A stretch of 64,000 nucleotides of DNA from Thermincola carboxydiphila (GTDB lineage Bacteria > Bacillota > Thermincolia > Thermincolales > UBA2595), in contig JAENYP010000004.1 of assembly GCA_016841725.1 (NCBI GenBank), positions 62,001 to 126,000 of the forward strand, in the 5' to 3' direction. Positions 18,454 through 27,125 of this stretch are shown here, piece after piece (positions within the stretch are counted from its first letter, which is position 1; the number at the start of each line of letters is the position of its first letter). A program made the translations under genes and the position numbers. The notes under the pieces were generated by a model. That model had not been told where the DNA came from, did no database searches, and was given only the letters and a program-made list of their open reading frames with translations.

Positions 18454-18849
18454 TTAAAAATATGCTCCGTTGTCTTTCAAGATGGAGCTCGCCTTGTCGA
18501 TGTCATCTTCATTGGTGACCAGAGTAACCAGAAAAGCCCTTCCACCGGCATCGTCATATCCGGGCGGGGTATATCCCTCCACTGATGGGTCAGCTCCCAG
18601 CAGGATGCGGGTATCATTATCTGAGACGTTTCCGGTATTGGCCGAAAACAGTGTCAGGCCGGTAAGTGATTCGGCCCGGCCGGCAATGGGATTATTGTAT
18701 TCGGCGTTATTGGAAACTCCGTACCTGCTGACCCTGTCCAGTTGGACTTCGGAATAACCTGACTCCTTCAGGGCTTTTACAGCCTCCTGGGCGCTGGCGC
18801 TGTTTGAAAAATATGCCAATATTGAATGTTCTCCCGGGGACAGCTGCAT
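18454..18849 (-). CDS. Hypothetical protein, possible general-stress-type ferredoxin-like fold
   Basis: Protein of 131 aa preceded by a strong AAAGGAGGC box. The N-terminus (SILAYFSNSASAQEAVKALKESGY) and the C-terminal stretch LVTLVTNEDDIDKASSILKDNG resemble the two βαβ halves seen in GSP17M-like stress proteins, separated by a Gly/Asn-rich middle that looks disordered. The resemblance is by eye and weak. It leads a two-gene unit with the small protein at 18232-18441. Confidence 0.55.
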   Translation of the reverse strand: MQLSPGEHSILAYFSNSASAQEAVKALKESGYSEVQLDRVSRYGVSNNAEYNNPIAGRAESLTGLTLFSANTGNVSDNDTRILLGADPSVEGYTPPGYDDAGGRAFLVTLVTNEDDIDKASSILKDNGAYF

Positions 18850-18922
18850 AAATTAGTGCCTCCTTTTTCAAAAACATGTTGTACTGGTATTGTTTGCAGA
18901 CAGCCCCAAAATAATAAGCAGT

Positions 18923-19525
18923 TCAGTCTATGTTTTTTATACAGTGCTGTTCCAGATCAACCATTATACTGCTTTCATGAATTCCACGGCTGATAATTTT
19001 AGCCATCTTCATTACAATGTTGAGACGGGTGTTTTGAAGCACAAAGTACTCCATAAATCCGCCAACATTAACAATTCCCGTAATGTGGAGGTGGCCTACC
19101 GGCGGCAGGTGTTTATTTACCCCTGCACCGGGCTTAAGGGCGCCTTCCCCTATATTTATATAGCCAACACTGTCTACACTGCCAAGGCATGCGTCTATAG
19201 CTACCACAAAAGGGTCTTTCAACTGATCGACCACACTCATGTATGTTGACAGGTTTGTTGCGTGTACAGGGCTTTCCAGTGTTCCCATAACCTTAAAAAA
19301 GTTATGGTTGGTCTCCAGCAGACTGCTTCCCACTAAGGGACCCAAACTATCCCCTGTCGACCTGTCTGTACCGATACACACAATAACCCGGGGACGATCC
19401 GGGGAAATATTTTTTCTGATTTGTTGTGAGAACGCGATGGCAAACTTATTTAATGCTTCCTTGTCCTCAACATGAATCTTTACATGTGTCGGAGTGTTCC
19501 TTTGGACAGACGGGAAAAGGTGCAT
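18923..19525 (-). CDS. yyaC: Spore protease YyaC family protein
   Basis: Protein of 200 aa of the YyaC family, related in fold to hydrogenase-maturation/GPR-type proteases and associated with sporulation. The characteristic VIVCIGTDRSTGDSLGP motif is at about residues 47-63 and FVVAIDACLG follows. Its presence is a marker for endospore formers and it lies near the origin as in Bacillus. GGAGGTCAGT precedes the ATG. The gene is divergent from the hydrogenase-like operon. Confidence 0.9.
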   Translation of the reverse strand: MHLFPSVQRNTPTHVKIHVEDKEALNKFAIAFSQQIRKNISPDRPRVIVCIGTDRSTGDSLGPLVGSSLLETNHNFFKVMGTLESPVHATNLSTYMSVVDQLKDPFVVAIDACLGSVDSVGYINIGEGALKPGAGVNKHLPPVGHLHITGIVNVGGFMEYFVLQNTRLNIVMKMAKIISRGIHESSIMVDLEQHCIKNID

Positions 19526-19691
19526 ACTGACCTCCAGAAAGTAGTAATCCGGGACAATTAAAAGTAGTTATCCGAGATATTTATATGTACATTAAAATCA
19601 AATTATACTTAAATGGTTAAAAAAGGAGTTTCCAGGTCAGTTGTCGAAAAAAGTTCTTAAAATCCGGTTGTAATACGGGCGGAGGTCATCA

Positions 19692-20753
19692 ATGAAACAT
19701 ATTAGCCGCAGACACTTTATAAAACTCTGTACAGCATCGGTTGCAGCCCTCGGGATTTCCCAGGTGTGGGTTCCGGCAATTGGAGAGGCATTTCAAAAAG
19801 CGGTTCAGGGCAACCCACCTGTACTATGGATTCAGGGTTCTGCCTGTAATGGGTGTTCGTCTTCCCTGATGAATTCGGTTCATCCGAATATAAAAGAAGC
19901 ATTCCATGAAATAATCAATGTTTCATATCACCCGGGGTTATCGACAGAAACAGTCAGATTCTTTCCGGATTATCTTGTGGACACAGCCCAGCAAAACAGG
20001 GGTAAGTTCATCCTGGTTGTGGAAGGGGCTATACCAACGGCTGATCATGGAAACTTCCATATTATCGGGCAGGACTCCCGGGGCAAAAAGGTTACCCTTG
20101 TAGAGCTTCTGGAGAAACTGGGGGAACTTGCCGGGACCATAGTTGCCGTAGGTTCGTGTGCTTCCTTTGGAGGGATTTCCGCTGCGGAGCCTAATGATGC
20201 GGAATGTGTGGGATTGGAAAAACTCATAGAGGTCAGCAAGGTTATTAATATCCCCGGCTGCCCGCCTCATCCGGATTGGATAGTAGGAACCCTTGCCCAT
20301 CTGCTGCTGTTTGGCAGGCCTGAACTTGATGATTATGGCAGGCCCAGAGCATTTTTCCAAGGCCTGATACACAATAATTGTCCCAGAAGACAGTATTTTG
20401 ATAATAGTATTTTTGCCAGGAATTTTGGTGAAGATGGATGTTTACTGCAGATTGGCTGTAAGGGGCCCTTGGCACATGGTGATTGTCCTACCAGGCTGTG
20501 GAACGGGGCATCTTCATGGTGTGTTAATGCAAATGCCCCCTGTATCGGATGTACTGACCCCAGTTTCCCTGATCTGACAATGCCCTTCTATAAACGAATG
20601 CCAGAAATACAGGGCCCGGGCATCACGTCTACAGCGGATGCCATTGGCATCGGTGTGGGTGCGGCCACGGCAGCAGGGTTTGCGGTTCATTTGGCCGGAA
20701 ACTACTTTTCCGGGCGAATTGGAAAAAAGAACAGCCGGGAGGATGATATATAG
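19692..20753 (+). CDS. [NiFe]-hydrogenase-type small subunit, Tat-exported
   Basis: Electron-transfer subunit (353 aa) of group 1 membrane-bound type. The N-terminus has the twin-arginine signal SRRHFIKLC. All iron-sulfur ligands are present: proximal C52, C55, C156 and C190; distal H227, C230, C250 and C256; medial C265, C284 and C287. A hydrophobic segment near residues 318-338 could be the C-terminal membrane anchor. The stop overlaps the start of the large subunit by one base. The cluster chain looks functional although the partner active site does not. Confidence 0.95.
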   Translation: MKHISRRHFIKLCTASVAALGISQVWVPAIGEAFQKAVQGNPPVLWIQGSACNGCSSSLMNSVHPNIKEAFHEIINVSYHPGLSTETVRFFPDYLVDTAQQNRGKFILVVEGAIPTADHGNFHIIGQDSRGKKVTLVELLEKLGELAGTIVAVGSCASFGGISAAEPNDAECVGLEKLIEVSKVINIPGCPPHPDWIVGTLAHLLLFGRPELDDYGRPRAFFQGLIHNNCPRRQYFDNSIFARNFGEDGCLLQIGCKGPLAHGDCPTRLWNGASSWCVNANAPCIGCTDPSFPDLTMPFYKRMPEIQGPGITSTADAIGIGVGAATAAGFAVHLAGNYFSGRIGKKNSREDDI

Positions 20754-22105
20754 TGGCGGAATTACTTGTTATTCATCCTCTGAACAGGGGCATAAGGCCG
20801 ATAAGACTAGAATTAGAAACGGATTTTGAGAAGGTAATATCTGCAAAAGCAGGGACCACATATTACTGGGATTTTGAAAAGACACTGAGGGGAAAAGACC
20901 CTCTGGATGCTATCCAGTTGACACAACGGTGCAGCGGAATGGACTTCATTTCCCATGCTGCTGCCGCCGCCAGGGCTCTGGAGAGCATAGCCGGAGTCTC
21001 GGTTCCTCCAAATGCCCGGTTAGTTAGAAATATTCTGCTGGCACTGGACATGATTTACGGTAATTTGGCGCACTTTTACCAAAATGCCGTGCCTGACTAT
21101 ATGCCTTTAAAGGCCGGTGATGCGGAGCATACTCTGGAAAGGGACTATCGAATCCCGCCTGCTGTGGCGGAAAGGATTGCGGCCAATGTCTGGAAGGCAC
21201 TTGAGATTCGCAGCCTGATTCACAGCATGACGGGTATCGTGGCAGGAAAAGCGCCACACATCTGCAATATTGTTTTTAGTGGGATTACCCGGAATTTAAA
21301 TATAGCAGACATACTCAAGCTAAGATCCATTCTTGGGGAGGTCGGCAGGTTCATAAACAATGAATATGCCGTTGATCTGGAAGACCTGGAAAAGGCGTAT
21401 CCTGATTGTTATAATGTGGGTAAAGGAGAGGGGCGCCTCTTGACAGTAAGTGAATTTCCGGGAAACAGGCCGGGGGAATACCTGATTTCCGGTTCAGTAA
21501 GAAATGACTCAGGAAATCAGATGCTGGATACTGATTTAATAACAGTGGATTGTGCTGGGTCCTGGTTTGAAACAGCAGGCTCTGGGAGCAATTCTCCGGC
21601 TGGACCGTTTCGGATTTCTCCAGATAAAGCAGGAGGATATTCCTGGGTAAAGGGCGCTCTTTATGATAAAAAGACTTGCGAGGTGGGAGCTCTGGCACGA
21701 ATGCTGTTATCAGGAAACCCGGTCATCTCACGCCTGGGGGCGGGCGCTTTTTCCGTTATGGGACGTTTTAGGGCCCGCTTTGAGGAAACCAAGGAGTTGG
21801 TGACTAAAATATCTGCCTGGATAGATGAATATCAACCGGATGGACTGCTAACAGCAAAATCCGAGATGCCGGAAGAGGGTCAGGCAGTTGGTGCCGCGGA
21901 GGCCTCCCAGGGTTCAGTTATTCATTTCGTTTCCTTAAGTGACGGTAAGATTGAAACCTATAATGCCATGGACTCTTTTTCATGGAATCTCTGTCCACAA
22001 ACAGCCGACAATAGCATGGGTCCACTGGAGCAGTCCCTTATCGGGCTTACAGTGGTTAATCCGGAAAACCCTGTAGAGGTGCTTCGGGTTGCCCGGTCAT
22101 TTTAA
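20753..22105 (+). CDS. [NiFe]-hydrogenase large-subunit homologue lacking the metal site
   Basis: Protein of 450 aa colinear with group 1 large subunits: DPLDAIQLTQR, VPPNARLVRN, NLAHFYQN, AGKAPH and the C-terminal GPLEQSLIGL and PVEVLRVARSF regions align. Yet the L1 motif RICGVC reads R59-C-S-G-M-D64, so the first nickel cysteine is Ser61 and the second is Asp64. The N-terminal RIEGH glutamate is replaced (RGIRP), and the PRG arginine is Gln386. The chain ends with TAA exactly before the DPCxxC motif. It cannot hold a normal NiFe centre. The start is GTG overlapping the small-subunit stop. Confidence 0.93.
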   Translation: MAELLVIHPLNRGIRPIRLELETDFEKVISAKAGTTYYWDFEKTLRGKDPLDAIQLTQRCSGMDFISHAAAAARALESIAGVSVPPNARLVRNILLALDMIYGNLAHFYQNAVPDYMPLKAGDAEHTLERDYRIPPAVAERIAANVWKALEIRSLIHSMTGIVAGKAPHICNIVFSGITRNLNIADILKLRSILGEVGRFINNEYAVDLEDLEKAYPDCYNVGKGEGRLLTVSEFPGNRPGEYLISGSVRNDSGNQMLDTDLITVDCAGSWFETAGSGSNSPAGPFRISPDKAGGYSWVKGALYDKKTCEVGALARMLLSGNPVISRLGAGAFSVMGRFRARFEETKELVTKISAWIDEYQPDGLLTAKSEMPEEGQAVGAAEASQGSVIHFVSLSDGKIETYNAMDSFSWNLCPQTADNSMGPLEQSLIGLTVVNPENPVEVLRVARSF

Positions 22106-22129
22106 CGGGAACAGGAGAGGTGACCTGTA

Positions 22130-22765
22130 TTGGCAAACGAAATATACTGTCATACCATGCCTGCCCGGATTCTGCACTGGATAAATGCTGCAAATATCGG
22201 TTTACTTACCACATCGGGCATGTATATAAGGGACCCGGAGCTTTTTGCGCTTTTTGCCAACATGGATATTGCCAGAAAAACACATTTTATTGCCATGTAT
22301 CTTATTATTTATGGCATCCTGATAAGGATATACTATTCATGGGTCAGCAGGGATTACCGTGAATTAATGTTCCGGCTGCGGGATATCAGAGGATTCCCGG
22401 CCTTGTTCAGGTATTACCTTTTTTTAAGTAAAGAGCCTCCTGTATCCGAAAAATATAATGCAGGTCAGAAACTGCTTTACAATGCGTGGGCAGTCCTGGT
22501 CCTGGTACAGGCCATTACAGGGTTTGGACTTTACTTTCCTGATGGGTTGGCAGCATATGTGAGGGCCCTGGGGGGACCGGTGGTTGTCAGGCAGGTTCAT
22601 TTTGCCACTACTTGGGTCTTTATCCTTACCGTGGCTCTTCATGTTTACCTTTCTTTTATAGGGGGATGGGCGGTTATAAAGTCCATGATTACAGGGTATC
22701 TGCCGGAAGGAGTATATATACAGCCGGTGGCTGGAGATGAACGAGGAGACCTGGAGAGGTTTTAG
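22130..22765 (+). CDS. Hydrogenase-type cytochrome b (HyaC/CybH family)
   Basis: Integral membrane dihaem cytochrome (211 aa) that normally passes electrons from the small subunit to quinone. Four membrane segments are visible. Candidate haem ligands are H16 (ILHW), H52 (KTHF), H157 (VRQVHF) and H171 (ALHVYL), the spacing seen in HyaC-type proteins. The start is TTG with AGGAGAGG upstream. Its presence supports membrane electron transfer by this complex despite the degenerate large subunit. Confidence 0.92.
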   Translation: MANEIYCHTMPARILHWINAANIGLLTTSGMYIRDPELFALFANMDIARKTHFIAMYLIIYGILIRIYYSWVSRDYRELMFRLRDIRGFPALFRYYLFLSKEPPVSEKYNAGQKLLYNAWAVLVLVQAITGFGLYFPDGLAAYVRALGGPVVVRQVHFATTWVFILTVALHVYLSFIGGWAVIKSMITGYLPEGVYIQPVAGDERGDLERF

Positions 22766-22783
22766 AGATATGGGGGGAATGTT

Positions 22784-23137
22784 TTGCACGAAATGGCCTT
22801 AATGGCAGGAGTGTTTGATATTATCAGGGAAAATACGGAAGACTTGCCTGAAAAAAACGTCACCAGGGTGACCCTGGTTGTAGGGGAAATGACCAATGCA
22901 GTGCCCGAGGCTCTGGAAGCGGCCTTTGAAGTATATGCAAAAGGAACTCCGGTTGAGGGCGCCGAACTGGTCATAAAGAATGTGCCCCTGATGGCAAAAT
23001 GCCGGGGCTGCGGATGGGAAGGCAAAACAGAAAAACACGTTTTTATGTGTCCCGGCTGCTCATCCCTTGGCATGGAAGTGGTTTCCGGCCGGGAATTGTA
23101 TGTGGAAAGCCTGGAGGTGGATGGAGATGGAGATTAA
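22784..23137 (+). CDS. hypA: Hydrogenase nickel-insertion protein HypA
   Basis: Nickel metallochaperone (117 aa). The start codon is TTG, giving the essential N-terminal MHE nickel-binding motif. The zinc site is intact as two CxxC pairs: CRGC and CPGC, in the C-terminal third. It overlaps the start of hypB by 11 bases. HypA normally cooperates with HypB to load nickel into hydrogenase or urease, yet the adjoining large subunit has no nickel ligands. Confidence 0.95.
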   Translation: MHEMALMAGVFDIIRENTEDLPEKNVTRVTLVVGEMTNAVPEALEAAFEVYAKGTPVEGAELVIKNVPLMAKCRGCGWEGKTEKHVFMCPGCSSLGMEVVSGRELYVESLEVDGDGD

Positions 23138-23798
23138 AGTAAATACCGGTATCCTTAGTGCAAATGAGCAAAAAGCAGTGGAAAACCGGAGCCTGTTTGA
23201 GAAAGACCGGGTTTTCACTATAAATATTATGGGTTCCCCAGGTTCCGGAAAGACAACGGTTTTGGAAAAAACAATAGATATTCTGACCGGAACGGTCAGG
23301 CTGGCAGTGATAGAAGGAGACATTTATACCAGTAAGGATGCCAGGAGAATTGAAAAACACGGGGTTCCCGTGGAACAGATTAATACCGGCGGGGCTTGCC
23401 ATCTTGATGCCAAAATGGTATCAGGGGTGTTAAATAAGTTTGACTTGACTGGGCTGGACCTGATGATTATTGAAAATGTGGGAAACCTGGTATGCCCTGT
23501 TGAATTTGATCTTGGTGAAGACCTGAAGATTGCAGTCCTGAGTATTACCGAGGGAGATGATAAGCCCATGAAATATCCCTTGCTTTTCCGGGAGTCAGGG
23601 GCAGTTATCCTGAATAAGATGGATATACTGGAATTTACTGATGTAGACCTCCAGGCGCTGCGTCAGGACATCTACATAATTAACCCAGATATAAAGATTT
23701 TTGAAGTTTCGGCCCGTACCGGACAGGGTATTGACCAATGGGCCGATTGGCTGACAGACAGGGTTAATAACAAATTGAAGGAAAAGACCGCAAAATAG
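23127..23798 (+). CDS. hypB: Hydrogenase nickel-incorporation GTPase HypB
   Basis: SIMIBI-class GTPase (223 aa). Walker A GSPGSGKT is at residues 36-43, and the metal-binding C91-H92 of the GACHLDA motif is present. There is no N-terminal CxxCGC site and no histidine-rich stretch. The frame opens 60 bases earlier, but ATG 23127 gives MEIKVNTGILS and is eight bases from GGAGG. It ends the hydrogenase-like operon; hypC, hypD, hypE, hypF and a maturation protease are not in the window. Confidence 0.95.
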   Translation: MEIKVNTGILSANEQKAVENRSLFEKDRVFTINIMGSPGSGKTTVLEKTIDILTGTVRLAVIEGDIYTSKDARRIEKHGVPVEQINTGGACHLDAKMVSGVLNKFDLTGLDLMIIENVGNLVCPVEFDLGEDLKIAVLSITEGDDKPMKYPLLFRESGAVILNKMDILEFTDVDLQALRQDIYIINPDIKIFEVSARTGQGIDQWADWLTDRVNNKLKEKTAK

Positions 23799-23816
23799 AA
23801 AAACAGGAGTGGTTTA

Positions 23817-24521
23817 ATGAACGTTCTGGATATCATTTTTGTTATTATACTGGGATATTGTGCATACAGGGGTTACCAAAAGGGGTTATTTGCCACAGTT
23901 TCCCGGGTGGCGGGTTATGTGGTGGCGCTGATTGGAGCTATGGCGCTGTATCAGCCGCTGGCCCTTTTTCTGGGAAATGAAATGCGGTTCAGAGAAGTAC
24001 TCTCCCCTTGGATAGCAGAGAAGATGGCTATTCCGGCAGCATCATTTCAGACTGATATTAATGACGTTGCCTTTGATAAAGCCAAGGGTATCATAGAAAG
24101 TTACCAGCTTCCCGAGTTATTTAACAATATCATGGAAGATATTATCAGTAAAATTGCAGAAGTGCCGATAGCCAGCGGGGTGAACACACTTGGCGAGGGC
24201 ATAACATATACAGTAAGCGGCTTTATTCTAAATGCCGTTAGCTTTGTACTAATATATATGCTTCTTTCTATTTTGTTCAGGATTGTGATCCCCAAATTGT
24301 TTACCGGGGTTAATCCAAAGCCGATAAACTTCATTGATAAAATAAGCGGCTCTGTTCTTAGTATGGGTGGAGGGCTTCTTACAGTCAGTGCATTGGTTAT
24401 TTTGCTTACTCCCCTGGCTTCAATGGGGGCTATGAAAGGAAATGAAAGCCCCCTGGCAGACATAATGGCCGGTTCTATCGCTGTGGACAGAATAATAAGT
24501 TTTTTAAACGGGTTTTTTTAA
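23817..24521 (+). CDS. CvpA family membrane protein
   Basis: Membrane protein (234 aa) of the CvpA family, related to colicin V production protein. It begins NVLDIIFVIILGYCAYRGYQKG, the typical first segment, and has at least three further hydrophobic segments. The middle soluble loop is acidic. AACAGGAG lies upstream. It is 18 bases after hypB and may share its transcript. Function in Firmicutes is not established. Confidence 0.85.
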   Translation: MNVLDIIFVIILGYCAYRGYQKGLFATVSRVAGYVVALIGAMALYQPLALFLGNEMRFREVLSPWIAEKMAIPAASFQTDINDVAFDKAKGIIESYQLPELFNNIMEDIISKIAEVPIASGVNTLGEGITYTVSGFILNAVSFVLIYMLLSILFRIVIPKLFTGVNPKPINFIDKISGSVLSMGGGLLTVSALVILLTPLASMGAMKGNESPLADIMAGSIAVDRIISFLNGFF

Positions 24522-24594
24522 TACTGGCAGGGTTTTATTTTAGGTGTTTGTACATAAAATAGTAAAAGTGTAATCTTATGAACTGGAGGGTTCC

Positions 24595-26037
24595 ATGGAA
24601 AAGGAAGGGAAAGAATTAAAAGAGCGTTGGAAGGAGCTCCGGGATGAACTGAGCTTTAAGCAGAGGGTGGTTTGGGATACCTTATCCCCACAGGAGCGGG
24701 AGGAAACCCAGAAGTTTGCTGAAGACTATAAGAAATTTCTCAATAAAGCCAAAACTGAACGGGAAGCGGTTGCCGAAATAGTTCACCTCGCTGAAAACGA
24801 GGGTTATGTTTCCCTGGAGGAAATGATGGAGCGCGGCAAGAAGCTTAAGCCGGGGAATAAGGTATATGCCGTAAATCGCGATAAAAATGTCGCTCTTATT
24901 GTTATTGGTAAAGAACCGGTATGGAAGAGCCTCAATTTGATTGGTTCACACCTGGATGCACCCCGGCTGGATTTAAAACCTATCCCTCTTTACGAGGACC
25001 AGGGAATAGCATTTCTGAAGACTCATTATTACGGGGGAATCAAGAAGTACCACTGGGTTTCTCATCCCCTGGCGATTCATGGGGTAGTTATCAGGCAAAC
25101 CGGGGAAAAGATAAATATCCAAATAGGTGAAGCGGAGAATGACCCGGTATTTATAATAACAGATCTGCTGCCACATTTGGCCAAAGAACAGCTAAAGAAA
25201 AAGATTGGAGAAGCTGTAACCGGTGAAGCTCTTAACATACTTGCCGGGACTCTGCCCTTTGAGGAAAAAGAGGCCAAAGAAAGAGTTAAATTGGCTGTAT
25301 TGGAACTTTTGCAGCTAAAGTACGGCATTAAGGAAGAAGACCTGATTAGTGCGGAACTGGAGCTTGTACCGGCGGCTCGCGCCAGGGATGTAGGCCTTGA
25401 CCGCAGTATGGTTGGCGCATACGGTCAGGATGACCGAATTTGTGCTTTCACTTCAATGAGGGCCTTACTGGAATGCCAGAATCCAGCTCATACAGCACTG
25501 GCATTGTTTGTTGATAAGGAAGAAATAGGCAGTACCGGCAACACGGGAATGAGAGCCCGGTTTCTGGAGAATACGGTTGCCGAACTATTATATCTGATCA
25601 CCGGGGATTATGATGAGATATACTGCAGAAAGGCCTTGGCCAATGCGAAAGCCCTGTCTGCCGATGTCGGCGCAGGTATTGACCCGGGATGGGAAGGCAC
25701 CCATGATAAGCATAATGCCGCTCGGCTCGGGAATGGTGTAGTAATTACAAAGTATACCGGTTCAGGGGGGAAATACTCTACCAGTGATGCCAATGCTGAA
25801 TTTGTTGCTGAAGTCAGAAGGATATTTAATGACGACAGGATTGTTTGGCAGACAGGTGAGCTGGGTAAAGTGGACCAGGGCGGTGGTGGTACCATAGCCC
25901 AGTTTATGGCCCGCTATGGAATGAATGTCCTGGACTGCGGCCCGCCTTTGTTAAGTATGCACGCACCTGTAGAGATATCTCACAAGGCGGATATTTATAT
26001 GTGTTATCAGGCTTATAAGGCTTTTTTTAAAAGTTAA
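24595..26037 (+). CDS. M18 family aminopeptidase
   Basis: Metalloaminopeptidase (480 aa) of the M18 (aspartyl aminopeptidase) family, cytoplasmic, probably dodecameric. Zinc-site motifs are GSHLDAPRLD at about 122-131 and DKEEIGS at about 304-310, with HAPVEISHKAD near the C-terminus. The N-terminal 60 residues are a charged helical extension typical of the Clostridia branch. ATG at 24595 follows GGAGG. A terminator lies just after the stop. Confidence 0.93.
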   Translation: MEKEGKELKERWKELRDELSFKQRVVWDTLSPQEREETQKFAEDYKKFLNKAKTEREAVAEIVHLAENEGYVSLEEMMERGKKLKPGNKVYAVNRDKNVALIVIGKEPVWKSLNLIGSHLDAPRLDLKPIPLYEDQGIAFLKTHYYGGIKKYHWVSHPLAIHGVVIRQTGEKINIQIGEAENDPVFIITDLLPHLAKEQLKKKIGEAVTGEALNILAGTLPFEEKEAKERVKLAVLELLQLKYGIKEEDLISAELELVPAARARDVGLDRSMVGAYGQDDRICAFTSMRALLECQNPAHTALALFVDKEEIGSTGNTGMRARFLENTVAELLYLITGDYDEIYCRKALANAKALSADVGAGIDPGWEGTHDKHNAARLGNGVVITKYTGSGGKYSTSDANAEFVAEVRRIFNDDRIVWQTGELGKVDQGGGGTIAQFMARYGMNVLDCGPPLLSMHAPVEISHKADIYMCYQAYKAFFKS

Positions 26038-26042
26038 CTGAT

Positions 26043-26069
26043 TCCAGCCATTGGGCTGGATTTTTTTTA
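26043..26069 (+). terminator. Intrinsic terminator after the M18 aminopeptidase
   Basis: A TCCAGCC/GGCTGGA stem with a four-base loop, then a run of nine T residues. Confidence 0.85.
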
Positions 26070-26122
26070 AAAGGATTTATCCATGAGGCGTCGAAAGTAT
26101 TTACAAACATTTGAGGATATGA

Positions 26123-27076
26123 ATGAGGGTGAAGGGTTTAATGGATTCTTTATATGGAATCACGCTGCTTATATTGGGAACAATCCTTATTGCGGGGTTG
26201 TTTTTTAGGAAGGTGGCAAACAAGAGCTCAAATACTGTTGATTCTGCGGGGGGGAAGGGTTCGGGGAGCCCTCTGAGTTATAATTCCGACGACATTGGTG
26301 AGTTAGAACGGCATGTAAGGGAGAAAAATTTCGCAGTCATAGAGCAGATTACCCGCGAAATTACCAGCTACCCCGCTGAAAAGCAGAAGATAATCAGGTG
26401 TACTTTAACAGAGCCGCTGTTCATGGCTATGGCAGATAAGAGTGAAGAGGTACGGCTGGCAGCAGCTGAAGCCCTGAAAATTATGGGCGATGCTTCTATA
26501 GCTGAGTCGTTGGTCCAGTCATTGAAAGAACCTAACCGGTGGCTGCCCGCCAGAACTGCAGAAGTATTGGTAGCCCTGGGGCAGAAGGTCGTGCCGGCCT
26601 TACAGACCGCCCTGGAAGATGATGATACTGTTTTCAGAGGGTATATAATCGAAATCCTGGGGGAAATAGGCGATCCATCCTCAGTTTCGGCACTTAACCG
26701 TGCCCTTGGTGATAAAGCGGTGAATATCAGACTGGAAGCAGCCAGGGCTCTGGGCAAAATAGGGAATAAGGATTCGATACCATCACTGGTAGAGGCGCTG
26801 GGAGAACCTGAAGTGAAGGTAGTTGTCCAGGCTGTCAGGTCCCTTGGGAAGATTGGCGGATCTGAAGTAACGGGGTATCTCGGTGGAATGCTTAATCATC
26901 ATGACGGAGTTGTCAGGTATACGACTCTGGATGCCCTGCGTTGTATGGGTTCTGAGGGTTTGAAAGTCATTAGGGAAACAGCGCTTATTAAAGGGCACCC
27001 TTCTGCTGAAAAAGCGAAGGAAATAATCAAGGAAATAGAGGGTGCCGGGGCAAGTATAAAAATACGGTATAAATAA
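26123..27076 (+). CDS. HEAT-repeat protein with N-terminal membrane anchor
   Basis: Protein of 317 aa. An N-terminal hydrophobic segment (about residues 11-29) is followed by a short linker and five or six HEAT/PBS-lyase-type repeats, seen as recurring units such as VRLAAAEALKIMGD and IRLEAARALGKIGN. These form a helical scaffold for protein-protein contacts. ATG 26123 has GAGGA five bases upstream; ATG 26141 is an alternative that removes six residues. Its partner is unknown; the neighbouring MscS gene, 49 bases on, is one candidate. Confidence 0.8.
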   Translation: MRVKGLMDSLYGITLLILGTILIAGLFFRKVANKSSNTVDSAGGKGSGSPLSYNSDDIGELERHVREKNFAVIEQITREITSYPAEKQKIIRCTLTEPLFMAMADKSEEVRLAAAEALKIMGDASIAESLVQSLKEPNRWLPARTAEVLVALGQKVVPALQTALEDDDTVFRGYIIEILGEIGDPSSVSALNRALGDKAVNIRLEAARALGKIGNKDSIPSLVEALGEPEVKVVVQAVRSLGKIGGSEVTGYLGGMLNHHDGVVRYTTLDALRCMGSEGLKVIRETALIKGHPSAEKAKEIIKEIEGAGASIKIRYK

Positions 27077-27125
27077 GCCCATCACTTAAATATATAATAC
27101 ATATAAGCAGAAGGGAACAATTCTG

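Noticed and set aside
22086-22136. Possible frameshift or selenocysteine hiding the L2 motif of the hydrogenase large subunit
   Set aside because: The stop is TAA, not UGA. Reading on in the same frame gives only six more residues before another stop, and the other two frames do not encode DPCxxC either, so the motif is truly absent.
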